In this document: positions 21,195 through 32,490 of the stretch, piece by piece
Position numbering within the stretch: the first letter of the stretch is position 1
How the letters are laid out: each line of letters starts with the position of its first letter
Assembly: GCA_036417435.1 (NCBI GenBank)
Contig: CM070901.1
Location: forward strand, 166,428,044-166,492,043
Origin: Inia geoffrensis
Taxonomy: Eukaryota > Chordata > Mammalia > Artiodactyla > Iniidae
Direction: 5' to 3'
DNA: 64,000 nucleotides
The notes under the pieces: generated by a model
What the model saw: the letters and a program-made list of their open reading frames with translations, nothing else
Databases searched by the model: none
Told to the model about the DNA's origin: nothing
Position numbers and translations under genes: made by a program

Positions 21195-21375
21195 AAGAGT
21201 TTCATTATGTCTTTAATTACTTGTTTCCATGAATGTCTCCTCTAGCAGCCTGGGAGTCCCCGGGGAGCAGGCACCCGGTCTGATTCATCTCTCACCCCCG
21301 AGCCCAGCCCAGTACCTGGCACCGAGTGGGCACTTCGGAGATGTTTGTTGGACAAATGAGCACCTGAACAAATGT
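21195..21375 (+). repeat. L2 LINE 3' end
   Basis: CTCTAGCAGCCTGGGAGTCC, then CCCAGTACCTGGCACCGAGT, GGGCACTTCGGAGATGTTTG and TTGGACAAATGAG follow the L2 terminus. Confidence 0.75.
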
Positions 21376-22024
21376 CAAATAACGGGGCGCCCCGGATTTC
21401 TTGCTGTCTCCACGCTAGACTTGGCGGGTGGGGCTGCAGCGGACAGAGATCTGGAAGACGCGGCGCCCTCCCGTTCCTTGTCTCCTCCTCTATCCCTCCA
21501 GCCTCCTCTTCCCAGGGAGCCCGAGAGACACAGGCAGGGCAGGGTGGCCGCTGGCAAACCCAGCCCTGGGGTGAAGCTCCTCTCTTCAGGGATGGCTGGG
21601 GTGCGGTGTGGGGCTTTGCCTCCGCTGAGTCACCTCCGTGGTGCAGGGGCGCTGACTCAGAAGGAGAGCGAGAAGGAGAACTTGGCCAGTCCTCCCGGCT
21701 TCCACGGGTCCTGGGCCGGGCTGGGCTGGAGGAGGGGAGGGGCCTGGTGCAGGGAAGATGTTAGGACGCGCAGAATGGATCTCAGGCCTCCTGGAGCAGC
21801 AGAGCCCCACACTAGCTGCACGGGGAACTGAGACTTGGAAGAGGCACCTGGGTGTGGCGGGGGAGGGGTCCATCCTGTCTTTACCGCCTCGCCTCCCTGA
21901 ACCTGATTCTTCACCTCTAGCAAGAGGGTTAGACCCTACTCCCCTACCACCAACTCCCAGCTGGGTGCCAGAGCTTTTCCCAAAAGCTGCTCAGGCCTGG
22001 AAGAAAAGACCCATGACCAAGAGC
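21376..22024. other. No gene recognised; GC-rich
   Basis: GC-rich DNA with overlapping open frames on both strands (up to about 200 codons from 21229). Their composition is Pro/Gly/Arg/Ser as expected from GC-rich noncoding DNA, and no domain or splice pattern is evident. Confidence 0.4.
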
Positions 22025-22190
22025 TGCCAGTGCTTGAGCGCCCACTGTGTGCCAGGGACTGGCAGACCGTCTGTTTACAGATCTCATTTAGTCCTTACGC
22101 CAGCCCTCCTGAGCCTCATTTTGCAGATGAGGAAACTGAGGCTAACAGAGGCAATGACTTGCCCCAGCTAAAGCCCTGAGCCAAAGGGAA
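22025..22190 (-). repeat. MIR SINE, minus orientation
   Basis: CCCACTGTGTGCCAGGGACT, TTGCAGATGAGGAAACTGAG, GCAATGACTTGCCCC. Confidence 0.85.
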
Positions 22191-22439
22191 AGCTGCACCC
22201 AAGGTCTGCCTGCCCCAACGTCCTCCTCCTTGCCCACTACCCCCCAAACTATGATGTGACCCCGCCTCCCCACACCCCAAGATGCTCACGCTTGGGAGGC
22301 TGGCCGCTGGTCCTTGTCCCCTCTTGAGTGTGAAGCCAAATGGCCACCTCACTGGAGAGCCTGTCTGGCCATCTGCAGCCATCACAGACCACCCCTCCCA
22401 GAAATCCCCGAGACCCAAGTCGGTTGGACAGCTCTGGGG

Positions 22440-22660
22440 TAGGCATCCGATTTCCCTTTTATCGTTTTTCTTCCAACGTCTTGCAGCAAATTTGGAGAAT
22501 ACAGATTTACACAGAAAAGAAAAAGGAAATTCATTCTTTATCCCCTCCAATACTAACATTCGGGTACATTTTATTACAGTATCTATTTTATGCACATGTA
22601 CCCACAGTTTTGTTTTCACAAAAACAGGATCGTTGGTCAACAGACATTTCCTAAACCCTC
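22440..22660. other. A/T-rich block, unclassified
   Basis: A/T-rich island in GC-rich surroundings (ATTTTATTACAGTATCTATT, CATGTACCCACAGTTTTGTT). It resembles a decayed L1 or DNA-transposon piece but I cannot name it. Confidence 0.35.
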
Positions 22661-22804
22661 GCTGAGGACAGGGGATTTGTGGTCTTCCTGGTCCACGGGC
22701 TCCTCTTCTGGTCTTGTTACCAGGTCCTGCTGGGCCGGGCAATGCTCCTGGGGCATTGCAGGTGCAGGAGAAGGTGGGCTCTAGGAGCCTGGGGCTCTGT
22801 GGCT

Positions 22805-23005
22805 TAGCAGCTCTGAGCTTGAGCTTTGGAGGGTGCAGATCTGGGTCACTGGCTGTGTGGCCATGGCTACGTCACTTGACATCTCTGAGGCTTGGCTTCC
22901 CCGCCTATAAAGTGATAATCACAGCACCTGTCACGGCACAGGTTTGAGAACTAAAGAGGCAAACGCATGTTTGGCACAAAGTCAGCGCTTGACGAATGTT
23001 CTGTC
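22805..23005 (+). repeat. MIR SINE
   Basis: CTGGCTGTGTGGCCATGGCT, TCTGAGGCTTGGCTTCCCCG, CGCCTATAAAGTGATAATCA and AAGTCAGCGCTTGACGAATG. Confidence 0.85.
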
Positions 23006-23680
23006 GTGTTCTCTGTAGGTGGCGGGGCCTCTGAGCCGGGGTATTTCTCTTCCTGATGGTTCTCAGGTTACAAAGCTGGATCCAGGTCATGGGAGACATT
23101 TAATGACAGTTCAGTGATTAAAATCTTGCCTGTTCAGCTTGAGGTCAGGGCCTGGAAAACCTTTCACCGCCCTGTGGTGTTTCCAAAGAACACAGAATCT
23201 AGCCCCAGTCATCTTCCTTCCCGCGGGGTGTGAATGTGGGTGTGATTCTCAACCGAAAAACCAAAGCTGACCTCACAGCTGAAGACCACCAGCCAGTCTC
23301 CCTTTTGGGGACAACCACGACCCCTCTGAGTTTCACCCCAGCTCCCCCCACCCCCCGGGCTCAGGTGGGGCATGCTCCCATGGGTGACACGCTGGGATTC
23401 AGCTGGGCTCACAGGTGCCAGCAGCACATGGCAGCCGGCAGGTGCTCAGGAAATGAGCGAACCAGCCAGATGAGGGGGTGGGTACTGGGAACAATCGCGG
23501 GAAAAGAAATCTTCATCTTTTCTGCCCAAATTTCAAACCCCAGTGCTCACCCCAGAGCCTAGGGGTGCGTGAAGGACCCGGCAGGCTGGTGAGGTGCAGA
23601 CCTCAGAGCACCCTCAGTGACCCCTCCCTGGGCTCGGACTGCCTCAGTCCTCACAGGACACCCCCCCATTCCCTTTTTAA

Positions 23681-23907
23681 AGATTTTTTTGATGTGGACT
23701 ATTTTTAAAGTCTTTTTTTTTTTTTTTTTAGATTTGAAAGATTTTTTTGATGTGGACCATTTTTAAAGTCTTTATTGAATCTGTTACAATATTGCTTCTG
23801 TTTTATGTTTGGTTTTTTTGGCGGGGAGGCATGTGGGATCCTAGCTCCCCAACCAGGGATCAAACCCGCACGCCCTGCATTGGAAGGCGAAGTCAGGGGA
23901 GTCCCTT
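23681..23907 (-). repeat. Older CHR-type cetartiodactyl SINE, minus orientation, rearranged
   Basis: Reverse of the CHR-type SINE: AAAGTCTTTATTGAATCTGT, TGGCGGGGAGGCATGTGGGA, CTAGCTCCCCAACCAGGGAT, AAACCCGCACGCCCTGCATT, then GGAGTCCC. The tRNA-like head has an internal deletion near 23890. The tail side carries a local duplication: the unit from AGATTTTTTTGATGTGGAC to TTTTTAAAGTC occurs at 23681 and again near 23739. Target-site duplication: CATTCCCT at 23667 and 23908. Confidence 0.88.
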
Positions 23908-24544
23908 CATTCCCTCTTAAGTATCCCAGCTACCCCCTTTCCTGGGAGAATTTACTAGTGCACCCCGGATATGTATGCTTTGACCCCAAAAGATGGCTGG
24001 CTAGTGAGGGACTTTTTGGCATCAAGGGAAGGTAGAGAATCTCTTGTAGGCAACCAACTGCTCCACCTACAGATAAAGCCCACCTCAGGGGAGTGTCAAA
24101 GCAACGGGTCTGCTCAGCAGTACCCAGCGCCCCAGCTACCCAGCGGCTGGAGGTGGCTGACATGGAAGGTGCGGTTGGAATGGGGCTGGTGGCTCCGCGT
24201 GCTGAGAGCCGCTGTGTGGTCCTGGGCACGTGGCTGAGTCAAATGCCTTCAGGAGGCCCTCCCAGCCCCCCACCCAGTGATGGGCACGGCCATGAGGACT
24301 GGGGGACAGAGAGGACAGAGGGAGTGTCCCAGATCAAGGCAGGTGGGCACCCCACAAAGAAGCAGTGGGAGGTCATTTGGACTCCGGAACGGCATTGACA
24401 TTAACCAGGGAACGTGGAGCAAGATGAAGAACAGTAATAACAATATGATGATGAGAATTTTCACAGGTTAAGGACAACAAGGGAGGACATTTGCTCAGAT
24501 TATCTTGTCTAATCTTCACAATGACCCCTCTTGTGTGGCAGGCA

Positions 24545-24645
24545 TTAAAGACCACGGAATCTGGAGTCAAATAGTTGGAGTTCAGATCCTGGCCCACCAA
24601 GCCTCGTCCCCTCATCGCCCACAAGATTTAAAAAGAGCCCCTACC
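24545..24645 (+). repeat. MIR SINE head fragment
   Basis: CCACGGAATCTGGAGTCAAA, then TTGGAGTTCAGATCCTGGCC: 5' part of MIR only. Confidence 0.6.
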
Positions 24646-24699
24646 TTCTGGGTGGTTGGGCAGTGTCTGTGAGCGATCACTTGGCACCGTGGCAGAGAG

Positions 24700-24835
24700 G
24701 AAAAGCTCAAATCATGTGATAATTAGTACTATGGATGCAGAGATGGAGGCTCAGAGAGACCAAGTCACTTGCCCAAGGCCACCCAGCTAGTAAGTGGCAG
24801 AGTCAGAATTTGATCTTAGATCTCTGTGACTCAAA
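24700..24835 (-). repeat. MIR SINE, minus orientation
   Basis: GATGGAGGCTCAGAGAGACC, AGTCACTTGCCCAAGGCCAC, AGCTAGTAAGTGGCAGAGTC. Confidence 0.88.
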
Positions 24836-26075
24836 GCCCCACTCCTCCCCAAGGGCCCCTGCCTCAGTCTCTCCTGTGCCCCTTCTGTTCCTTCAGGAGA
24901 GGAAAGTACTCAAAACCACAGGGGCCCTAAAATGACGTTCATTTTAGAGGACCAGAGAGGAATGGAATTTGCTGGAAGTCACAGCGAGTCTGTGGTCTGG
25001 ACAGAACTGGACCCTCAGTTGGCAGACTCTCATGCCAGTGCCCCACACATGTCTCTGTACAGCCTGACGGTGGGGTCACCCCCTTTCCGGACCCGTGCCC
25101 GACCCCGCCCTCACCTCCCTTGGGGCACAGGAAATGATGGCTACGATCCATTCCAAACCACAGGGGAAATTTTTATCTGGGCTGGACTAGAATCCGGCCA
25201 GAGCCCCAGGTCAGACGTTTCCAGTCATATGCAAAGGGCGGGGGGTATGTAAGCGGGGTAGGAGGGCGCGTTACACTCGGGATTTCCCTCGCCTGGTGCG
25301 GGTGGCTGTGAATCAGGGGAGCTTCCGAGCTGCGGACAGAGGCTCCTGACCTCACCTGCACGGACCATCCTGGGGTCATGCACAAGCCGGGCCTTGGTCA
25401 GCGCAGCTCCAGACTCAGATCAGAGCCAGTGCTGGGCCGGAGACAGCAGACAGACCTCCCCTGCTGGCTCAGCCCAAACTTTCTGTGCGACCCAGGATGG
25501 GTGACTTGTCCCCATCGACCTCCAGCTCCTCGCTGTCTCAAAAATCTTTCCTAAACTCCTCTTCAGCGATTCACAGGGAACTTTCTTTCAAGCATTTCTG
25601 CCTTTCTTACAAGACCCAGCCTGCTGAACCCAGGACCAAGAGAAGAGCTGGGGGTGATTGTGGCTTTTCAGCAGAGCAGGTGCCTCTGGCTTCTCATCTG
25701 TTCACTCTCTGGGCTGGCATGAGGCAGGGAGCTCTCGAAGGAGCAATCCTGGCTCTGCAAACTGCAAAGGGCTGGGAAAGAACTGCAGATGGCTCATCCT
25801 TAGGTTGATCCACAGGGCCCTGCCAGGGCCTAACAGAGCGCTGGCGCTCAGCTCTGGCCTGGTCTCTCCAGGCCTTTCCTAGGGTCTGCTTGGGTGGTAG
25901 CGGGCAGGGCCTGGGGCTGGCAGGGCTAAACCCTAAGGCAGGGGTAGAATTGAAGCAGGAATCAGGTCTGGCTGGAGTCAGACCTGCACAGCTCCAGACA
26001 GACCAGAGCTGACTTCCAGGGCCCTCGATAAATCCTTTTTTTTTTCTGGTGGTGGGGTGGGACACCAGGGCAAGG
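24836..26075. other. No gene recognised
   Basis: GC-rich, unique-looking DNA. I looked for exon-like segments and splice signals and saw none that I trust. A scrap of MIR-like text (CTGTGCGACCCAGGATGGG) lies near 25482-25500. Confidence 0.4.
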
Positions 26076-26079
26076 AACC

Positions 26080-26225
26080 ACGAGTTAGGACACCTAGATT
26101 CTGGACGCTGCTCTGGCCTGACCTCCTCAGGTGGCAGGCACCTGGGATGAGTCCTTTGCCCTTGCTAGGCCTCGGCCTACGTCTCTGTACAATGGGGAGA
26201 TACCTATGATCCTGAAGACAGGGCA
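26080..26225 (+). repeat. MIR SINE
   Basis: GTTAGGACACCTAGATTCTG, then TTGCCCTTGCTAGGCCTCGG and TCTGTACAATGGGGAGATAC. Confidence 0.65.
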
Positions 26226-26454
26226 GGGAGGTGGGAACGGACAGGGCGAGGACCTGAGTTTTCAGTGAATTTGTGTCTTTCTGCACGAGGTGGGCTGCTG
26301 TGGCCTCAGGGAAGACGGCTCTTCTTGTGTCTGAGCGTTTCAGCAATAAGGCAGGCTGGGGGCGGGGCGGCTCAATTGCACAGTCTTCCGTCCATCTTCA
26401 TGGTGCCTGGGCCCCCAGCACACACACCCCCACCCCAATCAAGTGAAGCTCCCC

Positions 26455-26530
26455 TCTCCCACCTTCCTGAGCTGCTCTGTGACCTTGCCTCAGTCACTCC
26501 ACATCTCTGGCCTCCATTTGGGTAATGGAG
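26455..26530 (+). repeat. MIR SINE fragment
   Basis: TGCTCTGTGACCTTGCCTCA, then CTCTGGCCTCCATTTGGGTA. Confidence 0.6.
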
Positions 26531-26629
26531 CTGCAAAGTCCTCAGCGAGGAGCAGCCTGCTCTGGCCACATGCCACCCCTCCTGTGAGACCAACCAGCTA
26601 GGAGCGCCCTGGGGGATGGTGGAGGCCGA

Positions 26630-26680
26630 GTGCCTAGTTTCACAGATGCAGGAAACTGAGGCCCCAAGAGGGAGAGGCCA
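26630..26680 (-). repeat. MIR SINE scrap, minus orientation
   Basis: TTTCACAGATGCAGGAAACT, then GAGGCCCCAAGAG. Confidence 0.55.
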
Positions 26681-28040
26681 GCCATACCCACTCCTCATGC
26701 CCCGTTTTGCTCCCCATACACCCTTCCTCCCTCCCCTTCCATGAGCATCCGAGTAATGGGGTAAATCTCACCCAAGCGGAGAGGCCTGTGGCTGGGGCTT
26801 TGGGTCCCTGCGCCCCAGCTTTCAAGTTCCCAGATGTCCCTGAGCCCCCATGTTCTCATCTGTGCTCTGGGCAGAGTGAGGGTGAGGCGGGGAGAGGGCT
26901 GACACCAATGTCCAAAATGGCCTCACTCTCTCTGGGGCCTGACCAGTGGCCAGGCCTCTCTCCTGCCATCCTCCAGCTTCCTGCCTGCGGTGTCCCTCCT
27001 ATCAGCTCTCCTGGTGCCTCCACAGGCTCGTGCTGCCCCTCACAAGGCCCCCAAAGCAGCCGGGAAGCCAGGAAGGGAGGCAGCAGAGATGGCAGGCAGT
27101 GGGCACCCAAGCCCCAAGCATCTGCAGAGGTATTCAGAGCATTTGGTGTCAAAGGGAATATTTGTGTCCATGGTCAGCTGCACTGCTCTTGCTGGCGTGG
27201 CCCCTCTGGTCCTCTGAACCATTCCTACCTGGTGGGTGGCGGCGTGACCTCTTCCATGGTCATCTGTCCTTTCTTCCCCTGCTCCCTGCTGGCATGGCTA
27301 CACCCCCTGATCACTGCGTTGCCCCTGTCGGTGTGCCTGCTATGGCGGTGGCTCCTTCCACGAGCAGAAAGAGGGCCCCTTTGCTGGCACAGATACTCCT
27401 ACGGTCAGGTAAGCTGCCCCGGCCCCCACTGGCATGGCCGCTGGATCTGGGTGTGAGGCCACGGCTTTCTGCATTCATGGCAGTACTCAAGGTACCTGCC
27501 AGACATCAGCAGACAGGAACTGCTGCCCCTTCAACCAGGGCAGGGCAGCCGTGCCTTCAGATCCACCCCCCAGGGGGCCTCAGCTCCCCCATGCCCTGGG
27601 GACCCAAGATTGTGTGCTCCCCTCTGCCCTGGAACCTCTCTCTGTCCCCAACACCACACTGTGATGAGCACCGTCCACACTGGCCCTGGCGACCAGTGGG
27701 CCCCCAACGACAGAGCTGAATGCCCCTCTCTCGGGACCTCAGCCACTGCCAGAATGACAGGGAGTGGGAGGCACAGCACATGCTCCCGCTCTCTTACTTC
27801 CCCAAAGCTCCAGTGCCGTAAGCAAATAGCCAGGGATTCCCACATCCATGGAGGGGTAGCCACCTGCTGTCCTGGGAAAGTTGTCCTCTGCACAGCCCCT
27901 CTGGGACCCTCCTGCCAACTCTAAACCCTCAGTGAGCAGCAGGTCCCAGGGCCTGCCTTTCCCAGAGGTCACCAAAGGGAAGAAGGGAGGCTCCTGGAAA
28001 ACTTTCCGGGCAAATGCTGCTCTGTGCTTCTCTCAGCCTC
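26681..28040. other. No gene supported; long open frames present
   Basis: This interval holds the longest non-repeat open frames in the window (249 codons at 26707-27456 and 257 codons at 26946-27719, overlapping in different frames). Overlap in two frames and Pro/Ser/Cys/Trp-rich composition are typical of stop-poor GC-rich DNA. A donor-like CAG|GTAAGC occurs at about 27405-27413, preceded by an acceptor-like CCTTCCACGAGCAG, enclosing about 44 bp. I do not call an exon. Confidence 0.4.
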
Positions 28041-28044
28041 TGGC

Positions 28045-28410
28045 TGCCTTGGTGGCACTTATTCAGTCCACAGCCTTGGAAACCTACTGTGTGCCAGGTA
28101 CTGTGCTCACCTGGGGATGCAGCCATGAGGGGCCAGACCCGTCCCTATCCCGGGGACAGTCACAGTCTAGGCAGGGACCCAGGCAGAAAACTGCACAAAT
28201 CATGATTTAAGCAGTTATGATTAGCATGCAGAGAGGGGCTGTGTGCCGTGAGGGCACGTAACAGAGCCAATCCTGGAAGGTTCCAGGAGGAAGTGAACTT
28301 CCAGCTGAGGTCTCAAGCTTGAGGAGGATATGGTCAGGCAAATGGGGGAAAAGTCAGTGCTTAGGCAGAGGAAAACGCATATGCAAAGGTTCTGAGCAGA
28401 AGGGGCGTGC
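28045..28410. repeat. Old interspersed repeat, unnamed
   Basis: CCTACTGTGTGCCAGGTACT, CACAGTCTAGGCAGGGACC, ACTTCCAGCTGAGGTCTCAA and ATATGCAAAGGTTCTGAGCA follow the old family seen at 836 and 39840. Confidence 0.5.
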
Positions 28411-28474
28411 TCTTCATAGCTCCTGTAGTCCAGATCTTCATCAGCCGCTGTCTGCCAAGCTCCTGGGACAGGCT

Positions 28475-28705
28475 GGCACGGCAATTAATGGCTCAGGCTC
28501 TGGTGCCACATCAAATGGGTTTGAATCTCACTTTGCACTTACTGGCTGTGAGATAATGTGGAAGTAACTTGACTCCCTGTGCCTCAGTTTCATTATCTGT
28601 AAAATGGGAATAATACTAGTAAGCACTTCCTGGAATTGTTAGGAAAATTAAATGCGATCATTCATGTAAAATAAGCACCCAACAAACATTAGCAACTCTC
28701 ATTAA
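28475..28705 (+). repeat. MIR SINE, near full length
   Basis: GGCTCAGGCTCTGGTGCCAC, GGGTTTGAATCTCACTTTGC, CTGTGCCTCAGTTTCATTAT and CTGTAAAATGGGAATAATAC. Confidence 0.93.
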
Positions 28706-28714
28706 TTATAAACC

Positions 28715-28860
28715 TCATCCATAGAGCACCTACTGTTTGTCAGGCACTGTGCTACACATTCTGCAGTTAATTGTCCCACAGATCTGCAAGCTTGGACTCA
28801 CTGACCCTTTTCAGAGATGAGAAGACTGAGGGCAGAGGACCGAGTCACTAAGGTGGAGAT
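28715..28860 (-). repeat. MIR SINE, minus orientation
   Basis: AGAGCACCTACTGTTTGTCA, TTTCAGAGATGAGAAGACTG. It sits tail-to-tail with the preceding plus-strand MIR. Confidence 0.75.
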
Positions 28861-29580
28861 TGGCTGAGGTTCTGGAGGACTCAGGGGTGGCTTCTTGGAG
28901 GAGGTGGTGGCTGTGATGAGTTTTGAGGACGGCACCCTCCCAGCCAGGCAGCCCCCCCCAACCCACCACCGCAGCAGAACGTTTCAGCCCTCCGGCTTCC
29001 CGGGTCTGATGACAGGACAAAGGGGTCCCTCCAGGCACTTCCAAGGCCTTCCAGGAGTCCCAGCAAGGGAAGGCCCCATCGAGCCAGGTTCTCAGACCGT
29101 AGAGCCTCCAGCGAGCACCAAACAAAAAGGCTTTTCTCACTCTGGATGACTCACCAGACCGAGAGAGCAGACGCCCGCCCGGTCTCTGTGCTGGAGAAGA
29201 CACGAAACCACACATCTAAAGAAGTTTCCCACGGCCACCACTTGCTTTAAATAGCTGCAGAGAAGTGGGGGAGGGCGGATTGAGAGGCAGGGTTCTCCCC
29301 TCCCAGGCCCTGGCTGGGGTCTCCACCCCACGCCCACACAGGACCCTGAGCTGAAGCCCCCTTGGAGGCTGGTCATTGCTGGGAACGCAGGCCTCACGGG
29401 CACCAGGGGAATCCAGCAGAGGTCCAGAGCCCGTGGTGGGCCGGGGCACAGCGGACAGACAGACAGCTGGAGAGACATCCCACCAGGCAGCAGGCGTGGG
29501 GTACAGGCCCGGGAACGGGGAAGTTGACCTCACCCTGCACCCCGGTGCAGCCTTCCAGGCCCACAGCCAAGCTGCCTCGC
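28861..29580. other. No gene recognised
   Basis: GC-rich DNA. Several overlapping frames of about 90-180 codons occur on both strands without domains. Confidence 0.4.
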
Positions 29581-29584
29581 AGGT

Positions 29585-29745
29585 CACCTGACTCCCCCTC
29601 GCGCTCTGGCTGCCCCGCCTGCCCGCCCGGTTCGTGACTGAGCCCTGGGCGGCGTTTCCGGAGGCAGGCCGGGAGCCGGGGCTGCTGACGCACTTGCCGC
29701 CCCCCGGCAGGGCCGGGTGAGAAGAGCGAGCCCCCCATCCCCCTT
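29585..29745. promoter_or_regulatory. CpG-dense block (possible small CpG island)
   Basis: I count about 17 CpGs in 160 bp at roughly 75 percent GC (for example CTCGCGCTC, GGGCGGCGTTTCCGG, GACGCACTTGCCGCC). This is close to the density of an unmethylated island and much above the flanks. No transcription start can be proven from sequence alone. Confidence 0.4.
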
Positions 29746-30104
29746 TCCCGTAAATGAGCTCCCCCACCCAGGCCTCGCAGGGATTCTAAGCTTCTTCACC
29801 TGCTCCTCGCCCACCATCTCGGCTTCCCCGTGGTGGGGGGAGGGGCCGGGGGGGTCCTCCCTTCTCTCCAGCTGAACCCTCAGGCGCAGGGGCTCCGGGG
29901 CTGGCAAAGTTTTCTCCCCTCAGGTGTGCAAGAACGCTGAGATCAGTTTAGCTCAGGGTGCCCCCACGGCTTGGGCCCATTTTTCAGAGGGTCAATGGGG
30001 GAAATCCAAAGATGCCTGGGCAATCAGTCTGGTTCCCTCCCAGGCTGGGAGTAACAGCTCCTCCCAGGGGGTGTTTGAGCAGCCCTTGGGGGCCAGTGGT
30101 GGCT

Positions 30105-30200
30105 CACTAAGTGTCAGCCCTTAGAGACCATCAGAGCCAAGTCCCAGAGAGGGCAGTGACCTGCTCAAGGTCACACAGCAGACCCGTGGAGCCCCAGGTG
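30105..30200 (-). repeat. MIR SINE fragment, minus orientation
   Basis: AAGTCCCAGAGAGGGCAGTG, ACCTGCTCAAGGTCACACAG. Confidence 0.7.
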
Positions 30201-30351
30201 CACCCCCTCCATGGGCCCACAACCCTGGGCAGCCCACCGGTATCACCATCACACATTTATTGCGCATCCTTCGGAGGGACCCAGGATGAAATAAGATGAC
30301 ATCCCGCTAGAGTCCGAAACATAACAACTAGCAGTCACCAGGGCCCTAGGC

Positions 30352-30540
30352 CAGGGGTTCTCAGTGCTGGCTTCTCGGACAGAGCTCTACGCTTTGCAAA
30401 AATACAGATTCTAGGACGCCAGCTCTGAGACTATGATTCAGCAGATTGGGGACAGGCCCAGGAATATGCATTTTATAAGATTCCTCAAATTGATCAGATG
30501 ACTGAGAGGCTCTGGGACAGACTGTGAGTGGTTCCAGGGC
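30352..30540 (+). repeat. MER5-type hAT-Charlie DNA transposon
   Basis: It starts AGGGGTTCTCAGTGCTGGCT and runs through GCAAAAATACAGATTCTAGG, ACTATGATTCAGCAGATTGG, CCCAGGAATATGCATTTTAT and ATTGATCAGATGACTGAGAG to GAGTGGTTCC. Terminal inverted repeats are decayed. It is non-coding. Confidence 0.75.
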
Positions 30541-31389
30541 AGGTGCCACTCCTCCAGGAGGGTGATTTGCAAGGGCTTCTAATGCGAGGCTCACCCTGCG
30601 GCCTTCCCCTCCCACACCAACCTCAGCCTGCACACAAAGCCCAGCCCAAAGGGGCCCCAGAAATGATGCATCACTGAGGGAGGAGCTGAATGAATGATGC
30701 CCCTCACACCTCCCTGCTGCAGGGAAAGGTGGGGGCCAGTGCCTCAGCCTCAAATGTCTGCTAACACTTGTCCTGGCGCTCAAGGAGCTTGGTTTTCTCA
30801 GGCCTGGTAGCACTTGGTGGCGTCTCTCTAGGTAATTTGGGAAGCAACGAGAAGCTCACAGGCTGGGCTGCCTGGTGGTTAGGGGTTGGCCAGACCCCTG
30901 GAGTGGGCTGAGGTCTGCCCCTCGTCCCACCCCTGTGCCCGGCACTATGTCCAGCCAGGGTCAGGGAGGACTCCTTGACTGACTGGGGGTCTGGGGCAGC
31001 TGGAGCCCTCGGGTGAGCAGGAGTTGCTCCCCTCTCTGATCCTATGGCCTCAAGGGCCCTGGTCCTGCACACAGTGCCCAGCTCTGCCACCTCCTAAGGC
31101 CACCTGTCCTCTCAGAGACTGTGTCCTCTTTGTTCAATGGGCAGAGTCATTTCTTCCAGCAGGTGCAGACAGCGTGGGAAGAGTGGCTGGTCCAGCCCCC
31201 CAGCTGAGCTAACAACAGCAGCCAGGCCCCTCTGCAAGCCCAGATGCCCCCCAGATGGGGTGTGTCCCCGGAGCCTCTCTGGTCTGTGTGTAGGTCACCG
31301 TGAGGAAACAGAGGGCCCTGTCGCAACCTCCCCAAGGGAGGTTGCTGCTCGCAAGCTCCGGGACCTTAGGCAGGCCACGCCCCCTCCAG
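30541..31389. other. No gene recognised
   Basis: GC-rich DNA. A weak plus-strand MIR-like trace (AGTGCCCAGCTCTGCCACCT, GACTGTGTCCTCTTTGTTC) lies at about 31073-31140. Confidence 0.4.
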
Positions 31390-31490
31390 TCAGGCAGATA
31401 CCCCAACTCTAGAAGGTCGTTGTGAGGATTAAATGAACAAAATCACCGGTGTAAAGAGCAATCATTACTTCAACAAGCACTACTGATTTT
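31390..31490 (+). repeat. MIR SINE 3' fragment
   Basis: GGTCGTTGTGAGGATTAAAT, GAACAAAATCACCGGTGTAA, AGAGCAATCATTA. Confidence 0.7.
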
Positions 31491-31496
31491 TTTTTC

Positions 31497-31612
31497 TCAC
31501 TAAGTGTGAGTTCCAGGAGTGGGGACTATGTCTCTGTGCCCAGGGCCTGACACAGTCCCTGCTACATGGTGGATGCCCTGCCTGTGTTTGTGGAGGGAAT
31601 AAAGGCTTAGAG
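31497..31612 (+). repeat. L2 LINE 3' end
   Basis: AGTGTGAGTTCCAGGAGTGG, GGACTATGTCTCTGTGCCCA, GGGCCTGACACAGTCCCTGC. Confidence 0.75.
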
Positions 31613-31629
31613 AGAGAGCCCCCCTCTCA

Positions 31630-31800
31630 CAGCACATGTGTATGCATGCATGCACACTCGGTATGCAGGTGTGAGCCAGCATGGAAGTGTGTGTCTGTGC
31701 ATGGGCCTGTCTGGGTCTAAGTTTTGCATATGGGTCTAGCGTGTGTGTATTTGCATGTATGTCTTAGGCTGTGTGCCTGGACACATGGACCTATGTGTAT
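31630..31800 (+). repeat. GT/TGCA-rich simple-sequence region
   Basis: ATGTGTATGCATGCATGCAC, then GTGTGTGTCTGTGCATGGGC and GTGTGTGTATTTGCATGTAT. Imperfect alternating purine-pyrimidine DNA. Confidence 0.7.
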
Positions 31801-32339
31801 GAGTGTGCTCACCCCACAGGTGTTCAGGCCTTATGTGGTTAATTCTTTGTGTTCAGGCCTATATGTTAATTCTTTGTGGGGCGTGGGTTGGGAGGGTGCC
31901 CCTTGCTCTCCTGACCTCGCCCTTCCCCAGAGACTCCAAGTTATGGGCCCACCTGCGAGAGCCAGACTATGCAAAACAGAGGCCAGGCTTGGGGAAGCCC
32001 CTGGAGAGCGGCCCCTGGGGAGTGGCTGGCCCTCCTCTCCTACTTAGGTTCCCCCTCCCCCCACACTCTCTCCATCCCCACCACCCTCACTACCTGCAGT
32101 AGAGCAGCCTGCCCCTTCCAGAGTCCTGTGACCCTCCGCTCCAGGGCCTTCACCCCGTCAGGAGCCGGGTGCTTAGATTTCCCTGCCCCCCTGGCCCTAC
32201 CCGTCCTGCTCTCTGCCTCTGTTGACACTATGCCTGGCATCTCCTCTCCTTCCTCCCTTTCACTTCTGCACCTCCCTGAACTGCTTTTGCAAGCTGCACC
32301 GTGCAGCAGGTACTTGGCGCTTCACCAAGAGAGAGGTCT

Positions 32340-32490
32340 GGCAAGCGCCCCATTTTACCAATGAGGAAATGGAAGCTCAGAGAAGTTAAGGAACTTGTCC
32401 AGGGTCACACAGCAAGTGACTGAGAGTCAGACACGAACCAGAGTCCACATCCAGATGTCTTACCCACTAGGCCACACTGCTGTCACGTTT
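32340..32490 (-). repeat. MIR SINE, minus orientation
   Basis: CATTTTACCAATGAGGAAAT, AGAGAAGTTAAGGAACTTGT, CAGGGTCACACAGCAAGTGA and ACCCACTAGGCCACACTGCT at the tRNA-like head. Confidence 0.9.

Noticed and set aside
26707..27719. Overlapping 249- and 257-codon open frames on the plus strand
   Set aside because: They overlap in different frames, are rich in Pro, Ser, Cys and Trp, have no domains and match the behaviour of stop-poor GC-rich DNA.
31374..31390. CTCF-like motif on the minus strand (GGAGGGGGCGT)
   Set aside because: It lacks the conserved CCACC side of the motif, so the match is too weak.
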